Part shown: positions 1 to 12,445 of the stretch, one piece after another
How positions within the stretch are numbered: the stretch's first letter is position 1
Layout: each line of letters opens with the position of its first letter
DNA from: CALDOK01 sp964481655
GTDB taxonomy: Bacteria; Myxococcota_A; UBA796; JAFGLY01
NCBI GenBank assembly: GCA_964481655.1
Contig: CAYZVO010000003.1
Coordinates: 1-64,000, forward strand
Reading direction: 5' to 3'
DNA length: 64,000 nt
Translations under genes and position numbers: made by a program
Notes under the pieces: model-generated
Seen by the model: only the letters and a program-made list of their open reading frames with translations
What the model was told of the DNA's origin: nothing
Databases searched by the model: none

Positions 1-158
1 ACAAGGATCCCAAGCTGCTGCGGTACTTCATCACCGAGCGTGGCAAGATCGTCCCCCGCCGGATCTCCGGCAACTGCGCCCGTCACCAGCGCGAGATCGC
101 GACCGCCATCAAGCGTGCGCGTCACATCGCCCTGCTGCCCTTCGTGGCGGCTGAGTAG
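1..158 (+). CDS. rpsR: 30S ribosomal protein S18, 3' end (partial)
   Basis: Only the C-terminal ~51 residues lie inside the window; the reading frame is open from base 3 to a TAG at 156-158. The peptide begins KDPKLLRYFITERGKI and contains RRISGNCARHQREIATAI, the conserved core of ribosomal protein S18, which binds 16S rRNA next to S6 on the small-subunit platform. The gene sits 9 bases ahead of rplI, the usual rpsF-rpsR-rplI order, so it is probably cotranscribed with it. The start lies upstream of the window. Identification is by direct reading of the conserved motif and by synteny. Confidence 0.93.
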   Translation, partial: KDPKLLRYFITERGKIVPRRISGNCARHQREIATAIKRARHIALLPFVAAE

Positions 159-167
159 GAGGGAACC

Positions 168-611
168 ATGAAGGTCATCCTCCAGCAGGATTTCGACGGA
201 CTGGGCCGCATCGGCGACATCGTCAAGGTGTCCGACGGCTACGCGTTCAACTTCCTCATCCCCCGCGGCATCGCCATCCAGGCCGCCGAGGGCAACGTGC
301 GCCACATGGAGCACCTGCGTCGTCTCACCGAGACCAAGCGCAAGGCCATGCTCGAAGAGGCTCGCGTCGAGGCCGATCGCATCAACGGCACCGCTGTGTC
401 CCTCAAGCGCCTGGCCGGCGAAGAAGACAAGCTCTTCGGCTCCGTCACCAACCGTGACATCGCCGAGGCGCTCGCCGCCGAAGGCATCGAGATCGACAAG
501 CGCGACATCGTCCTCGAGGAACCCATCCGCACGATCGGCGTCTACAACGTGCCCGTGCGCATCCATCGAGACGTGGAAGCCAAGCTCAAGGTATACGTGA
601 TCCGCGAGTAG
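168..611 (+). CDS. rplI: 50S ribosomal protein L9
   Basis: A 147-residue protein, the normal L9 length. The N-terminal domain starts MKVILQQDFDGLGRIGDIVK and continues with a GYAFNFLIPRGIA motif, the L9 signature that binds 23S rRNA. A charged helical linker (about residues 45-75) leads to the C-terminal domain. L9 binds near the base of the L1 stalk and helps to keep the reading frame. The start is set by an AGGAGGG ribosome-binding site overlapping the rpsR stop, 5 bases before the ATG. A strong intrinsic terminator follows 21 bases after the stop, closing the rpsR-rplI transcript. Confidence 0.97.
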   Translation: MKVILQQDFDGLGRIGDIVKVSDGYAFNFLIPRGIAIQAAEGNVRHMEHLRRLTETKRKAMLEEARVEADRINGTAVSLKRLAGEEDKLFGSVTNRDIAEALAAEGIEIDKRDIVLEEPIRTIGVYNVPVRIHRDVEAKLKVYVIRE

Positions 612-631
612 CCCGACCGTCATCGTTTCCA

Positions 632-664
632 CGCCCGGCTGCTGCGGTGGCCGGGCGTTTTTTT
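632..664 (+). terminator. Rho-independent terminator of the rpsR-rplI operon
   Basis: A perfect 8-bp GC-rich stem, CGCCCGGC (632-639) with GCCGGGCG (650-657), a 10-base loop, and a run of seven T (658-664). It lies just after rplI and just before dnaB. Its position also argues against a dnaB start at 647, which would fall inside the hairpin. Confidence 0.92.
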
Positions 665-688
665 CGTTCACTCGAGACCCCGACGTCC

Positions 689-2034
<1,346 letters not shown>

Positions 2035-2038
<4 letters not shown>

Positions 2039-2787
2039 GCTCCTCCCTGATCGCCCTGGCGTTCGCCTGCCTCGGCGCTGCGCCCGTCGCTGCCCTGGAG
2101 TCGGACCCCGCGCCCGCCCCCGTGGTGGCCAGCGACGGCATCCCCGTGCTGCGCTCGGGCATCGCCCTCGAGCTCGAGGTGGTCGGTGGTGAGCGCTACC
2201 AGGGCGCCTTCGTGGGGCTCGAGGACCCGATGCTGCTGCTCTCCACCTCCGAGGGTGTCGAGGAGCTGCCCATGCCCGTGGTCCTCGAGGTGAGCGTCGA
2301 GGGTCAACCCTACAGCCCCGAGGCCTTCCTCGAGGGGGTCCAGCGCTGGGGTCAGGTGCTGGTGGACGAGGCCGTCAGGGTGCCACCGCCGCTGCTGGTG
2401 GGCGGCCTGAGTGTGCTGTGGGCCGGCGCCGGGCCCGCCGCGCTGGGGGATCGCAAGGCCGCGTTCGCCTACTCCATCCTCGAGCTGTCCTTCATCGGGG
2501 CCGGCGCGGTGATGATCTCCAACGACCAGTACGGGCCCCTGCTTCCCCTGGCCGCCCTGGACGGCCTGCTGCACTTCTGGGCGGTCTCCGAGAGCGTCCG
2601 GGAGTCCAAGCGCCGCCGCAGCCGCGCCAAGCTGGCCCTCACCCCGACCGTCGGCGCGTCGGGAGCCGGCGGGGACGCGCTCGGCATCGGGCTCTGGCTC
2701 CACGCGGGGGCCCCCGCCTCGTCGGGCCCCTCGGTGGTCGGTCCCTGCGTCGAGCCGGGCTTGACAGGGCCCTGTACACTCCCTTAA
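2035..2787 (+). CDS. Hypothetical secreted/envelope protein
   Basis: A 250-residue protein starting at a TTG that overlaps the dnaB stop by 4 bases, which suggests translational coupling. The N-terminus (MSSSLIALAFACLGAAPVAA) looks like a signal peptide. A middle segment (about 115-185) has hydrophobic stretches that could be membrane helices, followed by a short Arg/Lys-rich patch (ESKRRRSRAK). I do not recognise a family. An alternative is an outer-membrane-associated protein of the kind that places short hydrophobic stretches after a GERYQGAFVGL-type beta segment. Function unknown. Confidence 0.7.
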
Positions 2788-2896
2788 ATGCCACGCGAGC
2801 ACCTGGTCCTCTGTCCAGGTGAAACGGCTATTCCCAGGCGGGACCAGAGCCCTCGCCCCCCCATCTTCCCTTCTCGAGCTGGAGCGACGCGCGTCC

Positions 2897-4045
2897 ATGG
2901 AAACCGAAGCGATCCTGAAGGAGTTCAACGAGCACCTCGACCAGTACGCCACCCACCGTGGCTACATCGACCGTGCCCGGTCTCACGCCCACAAGTTCAA
3001 GCCCGAGGTCGTCGAGAAGGTCATCCTCGACCACGAGATCAAGTCCACGGAAGTGGCTGAGCAGATCCTGCCCCTGGTGCCCCAGTTCCAGGAGGCCATG
3101 GCCGAGCTCGATGCGCAGAAGGCCGACATCGACGAGAAGAAGGCCGGTTCCGAAGAGACCATGGAAGAGCTGACCCTCCGCAAGGAGATCGGCGAGTTCA
3201 CGGACGACGAGTTCGAGCAGGCCACCGGCGAGCTCAAGGCCGAGCTCGACGCCGCCGCCGAGCGCCTCGAGGCCATCGCGGCCGAGCACGGCACCCTCGA
3301 CGAGGCCCTGAACCGCTGGATCGAGCTGGCCACCGGCGCCGAGCAGGACACCGGCATCAAGGCCGAAGAGCCCGAGCCCGAGCCCGAGCCCGAGCCGGAG
3401 CCCGAGCCCGAGATCGAGTTCGAGGCCGAGGCCGAGATCGAGCTCGACGACGATCCCATGGAGCCGGTCGTCATGGACGACCAGCCCATCGTCGATGAGC
3501 AGGAAGGCATCCACGTCTCCGTGTCCAGCTCCGTCGAAGACGTCTCGGTGGCCTTCGGCACCGACGACGGCGACGTGGTCGAGCTCGAGGCGGCCGACGA
3601 CGGCCTGGGTGACGAGCCCTCCGCCGAGATCGACCTGGGCTTCGGCGACGAGCCGGGCGAGGTCGAGCTGGCCCTGGTCGGCGAAGGCGCCGTCGAGGTC
3701 GAGGGCGCCGAGATCGAGATCGCCGCTGGCGACGACGGCGTCGACAACCGGCGCGCCCTGCTGCTGTACCAGGAGGGCACCCCGGAAGAGCAGATCTACC
3801 CGTTCACCGGCGAGGTCATCACCATCGGCCGCGGCCGCGACAACGACATCCAGATCAAGAACGACAGCAAGGTCTCTCGCTACCACTGCAAGGTCTACCG
3901 TCGGGGCAGCAACTTCTACATCGAAGACAACAAGTCCTCGAACGGCACCCTGGTCAACGGCGAGCTGATCACCGAGCGGCGCCTCTTCGGCGGCGAGGAA
4001 GTGATCATCGGCGAGACCTTCTTCCGGTTCCGCATCATGGAGTGA
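2897..4045 (+). CDS. FHA-domain protein with acidic linker
   Basis: 382 residues from ATG 2897; an in-frame ATG at 2819 would add a Pro/Arg-rich tail unlike the rest, so it was not used. Residues 1-150 are helical and charged, likely coiled coil. Residues 155-290 are very acidic, with an EP-repeat tract (EPEPEPEPEPEPEPEIEF). The C-terminal ~90 residues are a forkhead-associated domain: ITIGRGRDNDIQI, SRYHCKV and SSNGTLVNG are the phosphothreonine-binding loops. FHA domains bind phosphothreonine, so this is a likely reader in Ser/Thr kinase signalling; a PP2C phosphatase (6763-7518) and an STPK (55911-57908) are in the same window. It is followed by a terminator. Confidence 0.88.
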   Translation: METEAILKEFNEHLDQYATHRGYIDRARSHAHKFKPEVVEKVILDHEIKSTEVAEQILPLVPQFQEAMAELDAQKADIDEKKAGSEETMEELTLRKEIGEFTDDEFEQATGELKAELDAAAERLEAIAAEHGTLDEALNRWIELATGAEQDTGIKAEEPEPEPEPEPEPEPEIEFEAEAEIELDDDPMEPVVMDDQPIVDEQEGIHVSVSSSVEDVSVAFGTDDGDVVELEAADDGLGDEPSAEIDLGFGDEPGEVELALVGEGAVEVEGAEIEIAAGDDGVDNRRALLLYQEGTPEEQIYPFTGEVITIGRGRDNDIQIKNDSKVSRYHCKVYRRGSNFYIEDNKSSNGTLVNGELITERRLFGGEEVIIGETFFRFRIME

Positions 4046-4065
4046 GGCAGCGCCTTTCCTCCAGG

Positions 4066-4095
4066 GCCCGCCCCCCCGGCGGGCTCTTTTTTTTT
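4066..4095 (+). terminator. Rho-independent terminator after the FHA gene
   Basis: GCCCGCC (4066-4072), a five-C loop, GGCGGGC (4078-4084), then TC and nine T. A perfect 7-bp stem with a U-tract, 21 bases downstream of the FHA stop codon. Confidence 0.9.
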
Positions 4096-4129
4096 CCTCA
4101 CCGTGCTCTGGGCTGATAGTATTGAGAGC

Positions 4130-4145
4130 TATAGTGGTAAACCAC
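4130..4145 (+). promoter_or_regulatory. Candidate -10 box and operator-like palindrome upstream of the HTH-receiver gene
   Basis: TATAGT at 4130-4135 matches the sigma-70 -10 consensus at five of six positions and is a rare AT-rich spot here. It overlaps a perfect palindrome, GTGGT-AA-ACCAC (4134-4145), that could be an operator. No convincing -35 lies 16-18 bases upstream (TCTGGG), so an activator may be needed. The promoter would leave a leader of about 100 bases before the ATG at 4243. Confidence 0.35.
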
Positions 4146-4242
4146 AGGTGAGGTCCATCATCGCTCGACCGTGTGGGGTCGCTTCCACGCCCCCTCGCAG
4201 CTCGGGCTCGCAACGACAGCCGGTCGTCTCGGAGACTGGGGA

Positions 4243-4863
4243 ATGGCTAGACGGAAGACTGGAATCCAGGGACCGCAGTACTTCACGACCTTCCAGGTGG
4301 CGAAGCTCCTCGGTGTGAGCCCTCCGGCGGTCGTGAACTGGGTCAACCAGGACCTCCTCAAGGCCCACCGCACGCCTGGCGGCCATCGGCGCATCGCCCA
4401 GGACGAGCTGGTGCGCTTCGCCCTCGAGCACAACTACCCGCTTCCTCTGGAGCTGCAGTCCGACGTGCAGCCGGCCAAGTGGAAAGTGCTGGTCGTGGAC
4501 GACGAGGAAGACTTCTGCGAGATGGTGCGCGAGTACCTGGCCATCAAGGGTGGGTTCCAGGTCGAGGTGGCCACCTCCGGCTTCGCCGCCGGCCTGACCG
4601 TCGCCCGCTTCCTGCCGCACATCATCCTCATGGACATCATGATGCCCGACATGGACGGCTTCGAGGTGCTGCACAAGCTGCGCTCCGACGAGGCCACCCG
4701 TGCCATCCCGGTCATCGCCTGCACCGCGTTCCGCGATCCCCTCATCGAGAAGCGCATCCAGGCCGAAAACTTCGACGGCTTCGTCCAGAAGCCGCTCAAG
4801 CTCGATGTGCTGCTCGAGGTGATCACCTCGCTCAAGCCGCTCCCGGACGCGCTGGCGCGCTAG
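4243..4863 (+). CDS. HTH (MerR/excisionase-like) and receiver-domain regulator
   Basis: 206 residues. The start at 4243 is preferred because GGAG lies 8 bases upstream; the in-frame start at 4171 is less likely. The N-terminus (about residues 10-55) is a winged helix-turn-helix of the MerR/excisionase type: FTTFQVAKLLGVSPPAVVNW followed by the wing residues TPGGHRRI. Residues 84-200 are a response-regulator receiver: acidic pair VVDDEED, phospho-acceptor D131 in ILMDIMMPDMDG, and Lys in VQKPLK. The DNA-binding domain precedes the receiver, reversing the usual order. No kinase is adjacent. Likely a transcription factor controlled by phosphorylation; targets unknown. Confidence 0.9.
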   Translation: MARRKTGIQGPQYFTTFQVAKLLGVSPPAVVNWVNQDLLKAHRTPGGHRRIAQDELVRFALEHNYPLPLELQSDVQPAKWKVLVVDDEEDFCEMVREYLAIKGGFQVEVATSGFAAGLTVARFLPHIILMDIMMPDMDGFEVLHKLRSDEATRAIPVIACTAFRDPLIEKRIQAENFDGFVQKPLKLDVLLEVITSLKPLPDALAR

Positions 4864-4866
4864 CGG

Positions 4867-5655
4867 CTACCGCCCCGCGGACAGGCGCAGCGCCGGGCGC
4901 TGCAGGCCGTGGCGTGCCTGCACCCACTCCGCCGCGACGCTGATGGCGATCTCGGCCGGGGTCTGGGCCCCGATGTCCAGGCCCACCGGGGAGCTGATCC
5001 GGGCCAGGGCGTCGTCGGAGACGCCCTCTTCGCGCAGCTTGGCGAAGAAGGTCGCGACCTTGCGCTTGCTGGCGATGGCCCCCAACCAAGCGATGGGCTG
5101 GTCCACCAGAGCCCGCAGGACGTCCAGGTCCTGGGCGTGGCCGTGGGTGACGATGAGCACCCAGGTGTCCGGGGTGCAGCGCATCGTCGCGGCGGCGTCC
5201 TTGGGGTGCTCCACCTGGAGCCTGCAGCCGGGGAAGCGCTCCGCGGTGGCCTGCTCGGCGCGGGCGTCCACCACGGTGACCTCGAAGCCCAGCTGACGGG
5301 CCACCGGGGCGACCTCCTTGGCCACGTGCCCCGCGCCGAACATCACCAGCTGGGGCGGGCGCACGAGGGGCTCGATGAAGATGTCCATGCTGCCGCCGCA
5401 GGCCATGCCCAGATCCTTGCCCAGGTTCGGGGCGAAGCGGCGGGGCTGGCCGTCCTCGATGGCCACCATGGCCAGGTTCTGCGCCTCGTACTCCACGGCG
5501 CCACCGCCGATGGTGCCCTCGGCGGTCCCGTCGGCGTAGACCAGCATCTTGGCGCCGGTCTCACGGGGCACCGAGCCCTTGGTGCCCACCACCGTGACCA
5601 GCGCCGCAGGGCGGCCTTCCTTCATCGCGCGCAGCGCAGCGTCCAGGACTTCCAT
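4867..5655 (-). CDS. XdhC/CoxI family protein
   Basis: 262 residues from the ATG at 5655, which has GGAG 5 bases upstream; a start 7 codons earlier lacks a ribosome-binding site. The N-terminal XdhC/CoxI domain has VTVVGTKGSVPRETGAKMLV and GTIGGGAVE. The C-terminal half is a Rossmann-like domain with MFGAGHVAKEVAPVARQLGF and LGAIASKRKV. Family members insert or protect molybdenum cofactor in xanthine dehydrogenase/CO dehydrogenase-type enzymes. No such enzyme is encoded nearby, so the client is unknown. The gene converges with the regulator at 4243-4863, with 3 bases between stop codons. Confidence 0.9.
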   Translation of the reverse strand: MEVLDAALRAMKEGRPAALVTVVGTKGSVPRETGAKMLVYADGTAEGTIGGGAVEYEAQNLAMVAIEDGQPRRFAPNLGKDLGMACGGSMDIFIEPLVRPPQLVMFGAGHVAKEVAPVARQLGFEVTVVDARAEQATAERFPGCRLQVEHPKDAAATMRCTPDTWVLIVTHGHAQDLDVLRALVDQPIAWLGAIASKRKVATFFAKLREEGVSDDALARISSPVGLDIGAQTPAEIAISVAAEWVQARHGLQRPALRLSAGR

Positions 5656-5720
5656 CGTATCTCCAGTCTCCATCACCCCGGGGGGCGGCGACGGCTCGGG
5701 CCGCCGCGACGGGGCCGGCA

Positions 5721-5741
5721 GCTGACAGCTGACCGCTGACA
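5721..5741. repeat. Tandem heptamer GCTGACM x3
   Basis: GCTGACA, GCTGACC and GCTGACA follow one another directly at 5721-5741, followed by GCTCATC, in the 91-base gap between the M23 peptidase stop and the XdhC start. The short array is imperfectly palindromic. Function unknown; similar short intergenic repeats occur in many genomes. Confidence 0.6.
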
Positions 5742-5746
5742 GCTCA

Positions 5747-6766
5747 TCAAGGCATGTACTCCATCGGGTCGACGGCTTGTTCGTCGATGTGGAGCTCGAA
5801 GTGCAGGTGCGGGCCGGTGGAGCGGCCTGTGGAGCCGACGGTCCCGATGATCTCGCCGACGTCCACCACGTCGCCCACCTTGACGTAGTTCGAGGTGTTG
5901 TGGGCGTAGCGGGTCTTGATGCCGTAGCCGTGATCGATGTCGATCATGCGTCCGTAGCCCGCGTTGTAGGCGGAGAAGGTGATCACGCCGGGCGCGACGG
6001 CGAAGATGGGGGTGCCCCGGGGGCAGCCCAGGTCGATGCCCTTGTGGAACAGCCAGCGTCGGGTGACCGGGTTGCGCCGATAGCCGAAGCCGGAGCCCAC
6101 GGTGGCGTGCACGGGCCAGATGGACGGCAAGGAGGCGCGGTAGGAGCGCCAGTCCTCGAGGTCCTGGACCATGGCCGACATGTGCGGCTCCAGCTCGTCC
6201 ACCAGGCTCACCACCTGCACGGCGTGGGTCTCCACGCTCTGGGCCCACAGCTCCGCGGGGCGGATGTCGGCGCTGCCCACGGTGTCGGTGCTCGGGACCG
6301 AGACGACGCCCTCGATGCTCGGGATCTCGGGGCGGTCCACCGGGATCTCCGGCGCGTCCGCGCCCCACAAGGCCATCCAGCGCTCGTGCTCGGCCGCGTC
6401 GAGGGGGCCGAAGCCCGGCAGGTCGGCGTCCTTGGAGAGGTGGCGGATCTGGGTGTCGTACAGGCGGATGCGCCGCAGGGCGTCGTCCACCCGGTTCAGC
6501 TGCTGGTCGATGGACTCGAGGCGCTGGCGCAGCACGAGGTTCTCGTGGACCAGGTCGTCGTAGCCCCAGAAGCGGGACCACAGCAGCCCCACGGCCACCA
6601 CCAGCAGCAGGACGACGACGCCGGTGGAGGCCGCCAGCAGCTTGGCGGCGCGCAGCGTGCTGGCCTTGACGTGCAGCTGGCGCACGTCACGCTGGCCCTC
6701 GTCCGGCACCACGAGGATGGTGTAGCCCCCCTGCTCACGCAGCGTTGGGGGGCGGCGCCTGGTCAA
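5747..6766 (-). CDS. M23 family membrane-anchored metallopeptidase
   Basis: 339 residues. A basic N-terminus precedes one membrane helix (about residues 42-64, rich in V/L), then a coiled-coil region (75-115), and a C-terminal LytM/M23 domain. Zinc ligands are intact: H241 and D245 in HKGIDLG, and H322 in HLHFEL, with H289 in YAHN as the usual catalytic helper. Such proteins hydrolyse peptide cross-links in peptidoglycan or, near divisomes, activate amidases; full ligand conservation suggests an active enzyme. It starts 4 bases inside the PP2C gene, so the two are probably translated together. Confidence 0.92.
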   Translation of the reverse strand: MTRRRPPTLREQGGYTILVVPDEGQRDVRQLHVKASTLRAAKLLAASTGVVVLLLVVAVGLLWSRFWGYDDLVHENLVLRQRLESIDQQLNRVDDALRRIRLYDTQIRHLSKDADLPGFGPLDAAEHERWMALWGADAPEIPVDRPEIPSIEGVVSVPSTDTVGSADIRPAELWAQSVETHAVQVVSLVDELEPHMSAMVQDLEDWRSYRASLPSIWPVHATVGSGFGYRRNPVTRRWLFHKGIDLGCPRGTPIFAVAPGVITFSAYNAGYGRMIDIDHGYGIKTRYAHNTSNYVKVGDVVDVGEIIGTVGSTGRSTGPHLHFELHIDEQAVDPMEYMP

Positions 6767-7518
6767 CGCACTTCCTCGACCCGGCAGACCACGGTGGTGA
6801 TGTTGTCGTCGCCACCACGGGAGCAGGCCATCTCGATGAGAGCGCGGGAGGCGCCCTGGGGGGAGGCGGAGCGCACGGCCTCGCCCATCTCACCGGTCTC
6901 GACCAGGTTGGACAGGCCGTCGGAGCAGAGCAGGAAGGTGTCGTTGCGCCGCACCGCGCGGACCTGGATGTCGACATCCACGTCCTCCTGGTAGCCCAGG
7001 GAGCGGGTGATGATGTTGCGGAGCTTGTGGGTCTTGGCCTCTTCCGGGGTGAGCACGCCGGCGCGGATCTTCTCGTTGACCAGGGAGTGGTCTTCCGTCA
7101 GCTGCTCGATGAGGTCCTCGCGCACGACATAGGCCCGGGAGTCGCCCACGTGGGCGACGAAGGCGTTGCCGGAGTCGATAAGCAGGACCAGGGCGGTGGT
7201 GCCCATGCCCTTGAACTCGGGCTCTGCCACGGCCTTCTCGTAGATGCGCTTGCCCGCCAGGCGGATGGCGTAGCGGATCTTCTCGCGGGTGGCCTCGATG
7301 GGGTCGTCGGGGAGCTCGGCGGCCGGGTCGGCCTCGATGTTCGACAGGACCTCTTCGACTGTGTTGACCGCGATGCTGCTGGCCAGCTCGCCGCCGACGT
7401 GGCCGCCCATGCCGTCGCAGACCACGAAGAGGTTCAGCTCGTCGTTGATCAAGTAGGCGTCTTCGTTGTTGGTGCGCTTCATCCCCACATCGGTCATGCC
7501 ACAGGACGTAATGCGCAT
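6763..7518 (-). CDS. PP2C-family Ser/Thr protein phosphatase
   Basis: 251 residues, a single PP2C (PPM) domain without membrane segment. Motifs: GMTDVGMKRTNNEDAY, LFVVCDGMGGH (metal-binding Asp), MGTTAL, VAHVGDSRAY, LTEDHSLV, ITRSLG, LLCSDGLSNLV and the C-terminal GGDDNITTVV. These Mn/Mg-dependent enzymes dephosphorylate targets of Hanks-type kinases and are usually paired with them. Here no kinase is adjacent; an FHA protein lies 2.7 kb away and a kinase at 55.9 kb. The start at 7518 is the ATG of MRITSCGMTDVG. It is divergent from secA across 147 bases and its stop overlaps the M23 gene. Confidence 0.95.
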   Translation of the reverse strand: MRITSCGMTDVGMKRTNNEDAYLINDELNLFVVCDGMGGHVGGELASSIAVNTVEEVLSNIEADPAAELPDDPIEATREKIRYAIRLAGKRIYEKAVAEPEFKGMGTTALVLLIDSGNAFVAHVGDSRAYVVREDLIEQLTEDHSLVNEKIRAGVLTPEEAKTHKLRNIITRSLGYQEDVDVDIQVRAVRRNDTFLLCSDGLSNLVETGEMGEAVRSASPQGASRALIEMACSRGGDDNITTVVCRVEEVR

Positions 7519-7665
7519 TGTCAGCTCCAGACTCGTGGGACACGGGGGAGGGTGAGTCGATTCCTCACAGCCGGTCGAGTTGCGGCGCCCCCTTATCAGG
7601 GGTGGACCCTCGGGCCAAACGCCTTATCTTGGGGGGCCTCGAATCCCCTGCCAGGAGTGTGCGAC

Positions 7666-10503
<2,838 letters not shown>

Positions 10504-10523
10504 CGCGGCGAATCGGCACCCAT

Positions 10524-10614
10524 CGTTCCCGTTCCCGGGCCCGTTGCGGATACGGCAACGGGAACGAACAGGCCTCGCGAAACAACGGGGGATCTCCCGA
10601 GTTTGTCCCGTTGT
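10524..10614. repeat. Nested inverted repeats between secA and rpsB
   Basis: The 326-base gap between secA and rpsB holds no gene. Arm AACGGGAACG (10557-10566) can pair with CGTTCCCGTT (10524-10533, 10 bp) or, shifted, GCAACGGG (10555-10562) with CCCGTTGC (10540-10547, 8 bp): mutually exclusive structures. A third pair is ACAACGGG (10582-10589) with CCCGTTGT (10607-10614). No U-tract follows. It may end secA transcription or form a structured leader of the rpsB operon. Confidence 0.6.
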
Positions 10615-10829
10615 CTACGATTCTGATTGCCCCCTACTGCCTGTCTTGATAACCAGCGCGGCCCAGGGTTCGCCCCGGGACATCAAGCACACCGGATCAC
10701 GCTGTCCACTCCACGGTGCGCCCGCCCCTCGAGGGCCGGTGTCGGAGCGGAAGCCCGGTGGAAGTTCAACCACTCACATCGCGGCGCCTGTTCACGACAC
10801 GCCTTCGTGCGCGCCGCGCGGAGTACCCC

Positions 10830-11606
10830 ATGACCGTCTCCCTCCGAGAGCTTCTCGAGGCCGGTGTCCACTTCGGCCACCAGACCCGTCGCTGGAACCC
10901 CAAGATGCGCCCGTACATCTACGGCCAGCGCAACGGCGTCCACATCATCGACCTGCAGAAGACCGCCAAGGCGCTGGTCGAAGCCTCCCGCTTCATCTCC
11001 GCCACCGTGGCCCGTGGCCAGAACGTGCTGTTCGTCGGCACCAAGCGCTCCGCTCAGGAGATCGTGGCCGAAGAGGCCAAGCGCTGCGGCATGTTCTACG
11101 CGAACAACCGCTGGCTCGGCGGCACCCTGACCAACTTCCAGACCGTCCGCAAGTCCATCGAGCGCCTCAACCAGCTCGAGCGCGCGCGTGACGAGGGCCG
11201 CTTCGAGCTGCTGTCCAAGAAGGACGCCCTGCAGCTGCACCGCGAGATCGCCAAGATGAACAAGTCCCTGGGCGGCATCAAGGAGATGCGCGGTACCCCC
11301 GGCGCCATGTTCATCGTCGATCCCAAGCGCGAGTACATCGCCACCCGCGAAGCCGTGAAGCTCAAGATCCCGGTCGTCGCCCTCTGCGACACCAACTGCA
11401 ACCCCGACGGCATCGACTATGTCATCCCGGGCAACGACGACGCCATCAAGGCCATCCACCTCTTCGTGACCGCCATCGCCGACGCCTGCGTCGCGGGCGC
11501 CAACATGAGCCGTGGTGAGTCCCAGGTCGTCACCCCCGCCGCCGCTGGTGACAGCGGTGTCGAGGTCGTGCGTCGCGGCGCCGCCGAAGAAGGCGGCGAA
11601 GAGTAG
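10830..11606 (+). CDS. rpsB: 30S ribosomal protein S2
   Basis: 258 residues. The start is ATG 10830 with GGAG at 10820-10823; the product begins MTVSLRELLEAGVHFGHQTR, the S2 signature. Other family motifs: MRPYIYGQRNGVHIIDL, LFVGTKRSAQEIV and MFIVDPKREYIATREA. S2 bridges the head and body of the small subunit and assembles late. It heads the block rpsB-tsf-pyrH-frr-uppS-cdsA. A long, hairpin-rich leader precedes it and a hairpin (11678-11695) separates it from tsf, which is compatible with feedback by S2, though that is inference. Confidence 0.97.
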   Translation: MTVSLRELLEAGVHFGHQTRRWNPKMRPYIYGQRNGVHIIDLQKTAKALVEASRFISATVARGQNVLFVGTKRSAQEIVAEEAKRCGMFYANNRWLGGTLTNFQTVRKSIERLNQLERARDEGRFELLSKKDALQLHREIAKMNKSLGGIKEMRGTPGAMFIVDPKREYIATREAVKLKIPVVALCDTNCNPDGIDYVIPGNDDAIKAIHLFVTAIADACVAGANMSRGESQVVTPAAAGDSGVEVVRRGAAEEGGEE

Positions 11607-11677
11607 CTCCCCCTCTTCCTGTTCCCACCCCACCCTACCCGCGCCCCCTGGGCGCAAGCCGGCCCGCAGGCGGTCCC

Positions 11678-11695
11678 GGATGGGTTACCCCATCC
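11678..11695 (+). promoter_or_regulatory. Hairpin between rpsB and tsf
   Basis: GGATGGG (11678-11684), loop TTAC, CCCATCC (11689-11695): a perfect 7-bp stem with a 4-base loop, 43 bases before the tsf start and not followed by T residues. Likely a processing or attenuation structure. Confidence 0.45.
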
Positions 11696-11737
11696 CACCG
11701 GGGCGACGCTCCGGGCTGGCGACCATCGGAGGAATCC

Positions 11738-12388
<651 letters not shown>

Positions 12389-12402
12389 CGCCCGCAACCT
12401 CC

Positions 12403-12427
12403 GGGGTGTCGGCGCCAGCCGACCCCC
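12403..12427 (+). promoter_or_regulatory. Hairpin between tsf and pyrH
   Basis: GTCGGC (12408-12413), loop GCCA, GCCGAC (12418-12423), extended by GGGG (12403-12406) pairing with CCCC (12424-12427) with one bulged T. A strong stem without a U-tract, 19 bases before the pyrH start. Could attenuate or stabilise the transcript. Confidence 0.4.
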
Positions 12428-12445
12428 ACCCTCCAGGAGCCCTCC

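Noticed and set aside
647..688. Earlier dnaB start at 647
   Set aside because: It would lie within the rplI terminator hairpin and add residues that do not resemble DnaB.
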